Made by a program: the position numbers and the translations under genes
Shown here: piece by piece, positions 60,101 through 64,000 of the stretch
Layout of the letters: every line of letters begins with the position of its first letter
How positions within the stretch are numbered: position 1 is the first letter of the stretch
Notes under the pieces: generated by a model
The model's input: only the letters and a program-made list of their open reading frames with translations
The model's database searches: none
What the model was told of the DNA's origin: nothing
Source of the DNA: Phoronis australis
Taxonomy: Eukaryota; Phoronida; Phoronidae
Reading direction: 5' to 3'
DNA: 64,000 nucleotides
Assembly: GCA_002633005.1 (NCBI GenBank)
Contig: NMRA01000676.1
Span: forward strand, 1 to 64,000

Positions 60101-63100
60101 AGGCGCAGGACCCCTCACAGACGTAAGTAGTCACTTTATAGTCTCTGATGCTTTAGCATCTTACAAGCTGCCAGATAGCCGAGGAGAGCTGAGTCTTATA
60201 GTTAAGCCCAATTTTGATTGTGAAAGACTTCCGTCTAATTTGTAATGGTAGTTTCTTTATTTAAGTGTTGATGGTCAAATGCACGAGAATAAATACAAGT
60301 TCCCAAAAGACCTCTGACCGCTGTGTCTGTACATCTTCAAGTAGAGTACAGTGAAGTTAGAATTATGACATATCCATTGCTCAACAATGGCACCATGATT
60401 TGTGTAATGTTAACTAGCGTGTACCCAATGCTGAGCTATTAAATGTAGCTGAAAGCCCACTGGAGACCTTCAGAAATGGATATAAATCAAAAGAATGGGA
60501 GGAAAATTCTTGTTCAGTGCATTAGTACTAACCAAATCAAATTTCCTTGACAGGTTTAGAAAACAGCAAATGGTCTTACCAGTTATATTTCGCCTCTTTT
60601 TAAATTCCTCTAACAACAACAGCAAATCATCTACCGTCTTCTTCTCTTAGTTTTTTACCTAATGGCATCATGTAGTAACACGAATGCCGGCTTGATTTCG
60701 GTTCAGTTATGTTTGCAATTTCGACACGTGCGGGTTAATGTTTGACGTGCAATTTCAATGTGAAGTTGTATGGCACTTGATTCTACATTTTCGCTGTGCG
60801 GACTTCCAACCCTATTCAAGGGCTGGTGTACGTATATACTACCCGGGTCCCGTTGTGTCTGATCATGTAATACATGGCTTGTTTCTTTTATTTCCAGTTT
60901 CTACTCATCCCAGAAGAAGACTCTGGAGATCAATCCTCGCCACCCTCTTATCCGTAAGCTGAAGGAGAGTATGGAGAAGAACGCTGACGATCTGAAGGCC
61001 AAGGACACGGCCATGTTGATGTTCAACTCTGCTACACTACGCTCTGGCTTCCAGCCTTCTGATCCCAGCACAGTTGCGGACCGCATGGAGAAATTGTTGA
61101 GGGAGAGCTTGGGAATCGGCGCTGACGAGCAGGTGGGTGGGGCAGCCGGGGTGGTCTAGGGTGTGGACGGTCAGGGTTGAAGCTGGATGGCGAGGAATGG
61201 GTGTTACTCGTGTTGTTGACAAACAGACTTGGAGTTTTGTGCGATAACCAGTGACCTGAGTCTTTTGCTTTGAATGATTTGTCTCGATCCTAATATTGGT
61301 AGTAGTTGTGGTGCTGCAAGATAGTTGGATCACTTGATTTTTCTGAGGTTTAACTTCAATCAGTTTGGTTCTTGAGATTCTGGGAATGCATGCTTTGGAA
61401 CTGAAATGCTCTGAAATAATGTATGAAGTGCCGTTAGTACACTTTGAGAGCCATTATACGTCTCCGTGGTCAAAACTAGTTTCGTTTTCGTACATACATT
61501 TTTTTGCAAATGTCTTATTTTTGTGTCAAGTTCATTTGTCCAAGTGCTTGATCATGTCGTTCATAACACTTCCTCACTTCTTGTGCAGGTGTCAAGTTCA
61601 TTTGTCCAAGTGCTTGATCATGTCGTTCATAACACTTCCTCACTTCTTGTGCAGGTGGAGGAGGAACCTGAAGAGGACGAGGAAGCCAGTGAAGAAGAGG
61701 AGAATGAAGAAGTGAGCGACGAGGATGAGGAAGATGAGGCTGGGAACAAGTCGGAAGAGAAATCTGAAGAAACGTCCGAGGAACCGCCAACTGCCGATAA
61801 AGCCGAAGAGGAGATAGCTGCAAAAGTAAGTGAATCCTAGTCTTTATTTAGCTCTTAATTTTCGAGAGCTCAATCAAGTGTGGGGAGTTCTTTGGGGAGG
61901 AAATTTTAAATGGGCTGGGTGGTGCGTTGGTCTCTCGGGGTGAGTGGGTAGGGAGTTGAATGAGGAATGAATGAGTTACCGCTATCCGGGACGGTCCATG
62001 GAGAAAGACTGGCGGCCAACCAAGGTTGAACAGGTTTGAATTGTCCCCCGATCTTGTGCACCGTGTGTTTTGAACTAATAGAGAGTCAGGAATCCATGAG
62101 ACTGATGAGCTTAACTGTTAACATATTTACAAGTGGATTTTGAATACATTTTGAAGTTTGAAAATTCAATGCAGTGAGTATGCTGAAATCTCGTTGGTTG
62201 CTGACTCGCTGCCTCACAAGCGTTTGATTAACCTGTCCTTGTAGATAAGCGATTTTCTGTTAAATTTTTAGGTTTAATTCAGAGAAAAAAGTGTAGGCAT
62301 TCATCAGTATCTCACTTTTTTTGTCATCTTGGCCATTTTATTGTTGAGAAAGTCTAGTGAACGCGCTTGGAAATTTCGTAACGGTTATGATTGTGTTTAA
62401 TCGGATTTAAAATTTGAAATATTTGAAGCTGAAATTATTTCTGGTAAAGGTGTTCGTTTTAACTGACGTGTTAATTCTGCCATGCCTGATTGTGTGTCTT
62501 GCTTTCAAAAGAATCCATATCCAAAACTGGCGGTCCGTCACAATTTTGCAAAGCATGTTGTCTTGTTTTTGGCTGATGTTCGCTTTTGTCTGTCAGGTTA
62601 ATTCATAGAAAGTTATTGTTTGTTCACTCACTCAGTTTGCAGCCTATATATATTCTTTTAAGCATGAAGCTACTGTTAAAACTTGTCTAAAATGTCCCCA
62701 GCTATTTCAAATTCTCGAGTAGACAAAGATTTCCAACTTTTTCTCTTCCAAAACTGCCCCTTATCCGCATCGTAACCTTCCCATCACAGCCTGGGTAGAT
62801 CTTTAATACGAGTAGTAAAATTAACAATGGAGCGTTTAACGTCAGCCATAGACTGCCACTGGACTCAATTATCAATAGTCGCCTGGCACCCGTACACACA
62901 CGCAATCAGGTAGGCGAGAGGAACCAGAAACTCGAAATCCACGCACAAAGCTTTTGTTCAACATCACCGTTTCTTTTGCTTGAATCTGCGAAAAGGTCTA
63001 CTTGTTTTTTTTTGCTGAATATCCCAATTCTTTGTTGTGGACAGGCCGTTTCCACTTGCCTTGTACTCTTAAGCCCAGGACAAAACTGTGTGTCCTCCAT

Positions 63101-63466
63101 GTCATTTGACAAGTCCAGCCCGAAAATTGGAGTTGGACCACCTGTCTACACACAACAAGTATTTGTACACGAATGATCAGGGAGTGTGTAGACACGGCTT
63201 TATTTCTAGTTACATTCATTTACAACAGAGGATGCTACACACGTGTAGTCCACAGTAAAGTGACAAGGCAGGCCAATCTTTTACCGCATCCAAAATCTTG
63301 AACAATAATATTCAGTTCAAAGAATGATTCTTTTGAGAAATGAGAGTTTGGATTTTGGGTTATTTCTGTTTCCTCTTGAGGTGATCCAGTTTTCAATGTT
63401 TTGATTCGCACGGTGTGTATACTTTGTGTTTTACAGCCTGAAGAAGAGTCGCATGACGAGTTATAA
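45162..63466 (+). CDS. HSP90B1: endoplasmin / GRP94, ER-lumen Hsp90, 14 coding exons, 824 residues, HDEL end
   Basis: Exons: 45162-45213, 47763-47862, 52649-52790, 53435-53551, 53977-54175, 55988-56343, 56798-56901, 57210-57399, 57955-58193, 58880-59282, 59986-60122, 60898-61132, 61655-61825, 63437-63466. All are GT-AG with consistent phases. HSP90B1 is the ATP-dependent chaperone of the ER lumen (integrins, Toll-like receptors, IGFs in vertebrates). A signal peptide (residues 1 to about 20) precedes the GRP94 pre-N segment ([20 protein letters not shown]). The N-domain has [15 protein letters not shown] (catalytic Glu103), DTGVGM (Asp149) and [10 protein letters not shown] charged linker rich in Glu and Lys follows TEMVDEP. 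The middle domain has the conserved Arg458 in [15 protein letters not shown]. An acidic tail ends in HDEL, the ER retrieval signal. Human has 803 residues and ends KDEL. All key residues are present. Confidence 0.98.
45545..46062. mobile_element. foldback-type MITE with about 250-bp arms
   Basis: The left arm (AGTAGAGACAGTGGAGCTCC, then GAGTTATGCCTCGCACTGAC, GAGGGACACCTTAGGAGGCC, GCAGTCCCTCGTTCAGTT) is matched in reverse order and complement by the right arm up to about 46062. The two arms almost fill the element, so it could fold into one long stem. It lies in HSP90B1 intron 1 and has no coding capacity. Target duplication is unclear. Confidence 0.85.
46551..46622. mobile_element. solo right end related to the foldback MITE
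   Basis: The bases GAGGCATAATTCACTGAAAA through ATCTCTACTGG match the right end of the element at 45545-46062, including TATGAAGCTCCTATAGGA. No left arm is present, so this is a truncated relative 500 bases away. Confidence 0.75.
46738..47223. mobile_element. hAT-like non-autonomous element with 13-bp TIR
   Basis: The element begins CAGGGCTTGGAAT and ends ATTCCAAGCCCTG, a perfect 13-bp TIR with a hAT-like CAGGG end. TTAATT flanks both sides (46732-46737 and 47224-47229). This is six bases rather than the eight expected for hAT, so the superfamily is not certain. At 486 bp it lacks a transposase. An internal open frame (46981 onward, [20 protein letters not shown], then a possible GGTACT donor) might be a remnant 5' exon of an autonomous parent. 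It lies in HSP90B1 intron 1. Confidence 0.8.
49741..50140. repeat. 400-bp block, copy 1, ending at an assembly N
   Basis: This block recurs at 50165-50564 at an offset of 424 bases, with only a few differences (for example CTTGTG against CTCGTG). Copy 1 ends immediately before the N at 50141. This fits a haplotype join rather than a biological duplication. Confidence 0.9.
50165..50564. repeat. 400-bp block, copy 2
   Basis: This is the second copy of the block at 49741-50140. The 23 bases between the N at 50141 and this copy are the only unique sequence at the join. Confidence 0.9.
51140..51845. mobile_element. long inverted-repeat element, about 700 bp
   Basis: The left part (about 51140-51260) contains CGGACTGCTAAACACGGTGT, TACCTGCAAACAC and CACCCAAAATACA. 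The right part (about 51690-51845) carries the reverse complement of the same blocks in mirrored order. The arms are 120-170 bp and diverged. No transposase frame is seen. It lies in HSP90B1 intron 2 and is probably an old foldback or MITE-type element; exact termini are unclear. Confidence 0.7.
54399..55811. mobile_element. 1.4-kb DNA transposon with 24-bp perfect TIR, TA-flanked
   Basis: The sequence at 54400-54423 (beginning CGTATTCGCCGTAATAACCG) recurs as an exact reverse complement at 55787-55810. Imperfect similarity continues inward through GGGCGCTTA-like blocks. TA lies directly outside both ends, which suggests a TA target duplication. An internal ORF (54920-55198) resembles nothing I know. 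The element fills most of HSP90B1 intron 5. Confidence 0.85.
58241..58639. mobile_element. MITE copy 2, TA-flanked, 399 bp
   Basis: The left end CTGGGATTTTCCGTAGATAA and the right end, whose reverse complement begins CTGGGGTTTTCCGTAGCTAA, form a TIR of about 25 bp with few mismatches. TA flanks both sides (58239-58240 and 58640-58641). It is the same family as the copy at 3891-4322 and better preserved. It lies in HSP90B1 intron 9 and has no coding capacity. Confidence 0.88.
61523..61654 (+). repeat. 66-bp perfect tandem duplication carrying two splice acceptors
   Basis: Units 61523-61588 and 61589-61654 are identical and each ends in TCACTTCTTGTGCAG, a strong 3' splice site. The second unit abuts HSP90B1 exon 13. 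Use of the upstream acceptor would add 66 bases, which are in frame and free of stops, inserting 22 residues starting [10 protein letters not shown] before the acidic tail. Confidence 0.95.
61826..63436 (+). other. HSP90B1 last intron, nothing recognised
   Basis: This is a 1.6-kb intron separating the acidic tail from the 10-codon last exon that encodes the HDEL signal. No repeat or gene was noticed in it. Confidence 0.6.
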
Positions 63467-63981
63467 TGTAGAGGGAGCTGGTGTAGGCCAGTAGTCACAT
63501 GTTTTACTCATCAGAGCAACGCTAGAACACTCTCACCGCTGTTGTACAACTGACGTCATAGGATTTTATATGAACGACACCGCTGATAATAGTTTTCTGT
63601 AGAATCGCATTTAACTCGTGACCAGCATCAATGTGCCGAAAACGGGATCTGCCACTAGTGGCTCTGCAATAGCTTGGGAAACGTAGAGTTTTGGAAGTTC
63701 CAAGTGCTCGGCTCACATTCCACCAGTCGTGTTGGAAATCATCACATTTTATGTTGTCTTTTTTCATTGTCTTTATTTAGTCATTTTGTTTGTGTTTTGT
63801 TATGGAGTGCAGATAACTGCAGCTATGTTGGGAATCCATGCCAAAATGTTGTGGTGTTATGGAAGAATGTCAAGGAATGTCCATTTAGGATTTTGTTTCC
63901 GAACTGTACTTTCAATTTAAAGTTGTTTCATGAAATGTTTTGTTTGGGAGACAAAATATTATATCAAAAATTAAAAATGTT

Positions 63982-63987
63982 AATAAA
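63982..63987 (+). terminator. poly(A) signal of HSP90B1
   Basis: AATAAA lies about 515 bases after the HSP90B1 stop (63464-63466), near the window edge. It is the first AATAAA after the stop that I found. The 3' UTR would be about 530 bases. Confidence 0.7.
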
Positions 63988-64000
63988 ATGTTTCTATTTA

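Overview
The window is animal nuclear DNA. It has spliced genes with GT-AG introns, a metazoan gene set, AATAAA poly(A) signals, minisatellites and many small inverted-repeat DNA transposons. TTC41 and HSP90B1 point to an invertebrate metazoan with an intron-rich genome. I cannot name the phylum with confidence. Four isolated N bases (7957, 22870, 28264, 50141) mark assembly uncertainty, and two of them sit at near-perfect local duplications that look like joined haplotypes.

Layout. 1-5.6 kb: almost gene-free, with a possible terminal exon at the left edge and a TA-flanked MITE at 3.9-4.3 kb. 5.64-7.06 kb (-): an intronless POFUT2, a protein O-fucosyltransferase of the ER. 9.4-10.15 kb (-): an intronless ORF of unknown function. 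10.2-13.4 kb: intergenic, with a textbook hAT MITE. 13.4-17.9 kb (+): a six-exon gene for a secreted PAN/Apple-type protein. 17.95-40.0 kb (-): a 17-coding-exon gene for a 1558-residue TTC41 orthologue (DUF4062-like region, NACHT ATPase, TPRs, long tail). All its exon phases agree. Its introns hold a 31-bp minisatellite, a 43-bp minisatellite and an assembly duplication. 40.0-45.1 kb: TTC41 5' UTR intron and the promoter region between TTC41 and HSP90B1, with a perfect ER stress response element. 45.16-64 kb (+): HSP90B1 (GRP94, endoplasmin), 14 coding exons, 824 residues, ending in HDEL. Its introns hold at least five transposon-like inverted repeats.

How the genes relate. HSP90B1 is the ER-lumen Hsp90. 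POFUT2 also works in the ER, on folded thrombospondin repeats. TTC41 is a STAND-type NTPase of unknown function. The head-to-head TTC41-HSP90B1 pair matches the arrangement I know from mammals (mouse Ttc41-Hsp90b1, human TTC41P-HSP90B1), so it looks like a very old gene pair. The most interesting question is whether the stress elements between them also drive TTC41, which would tie a NACHT-TPR protein to the unfolded protein response.

Exon boundaries were read by eye from splice signals, phase and family similarity. No search or transcript data were available.
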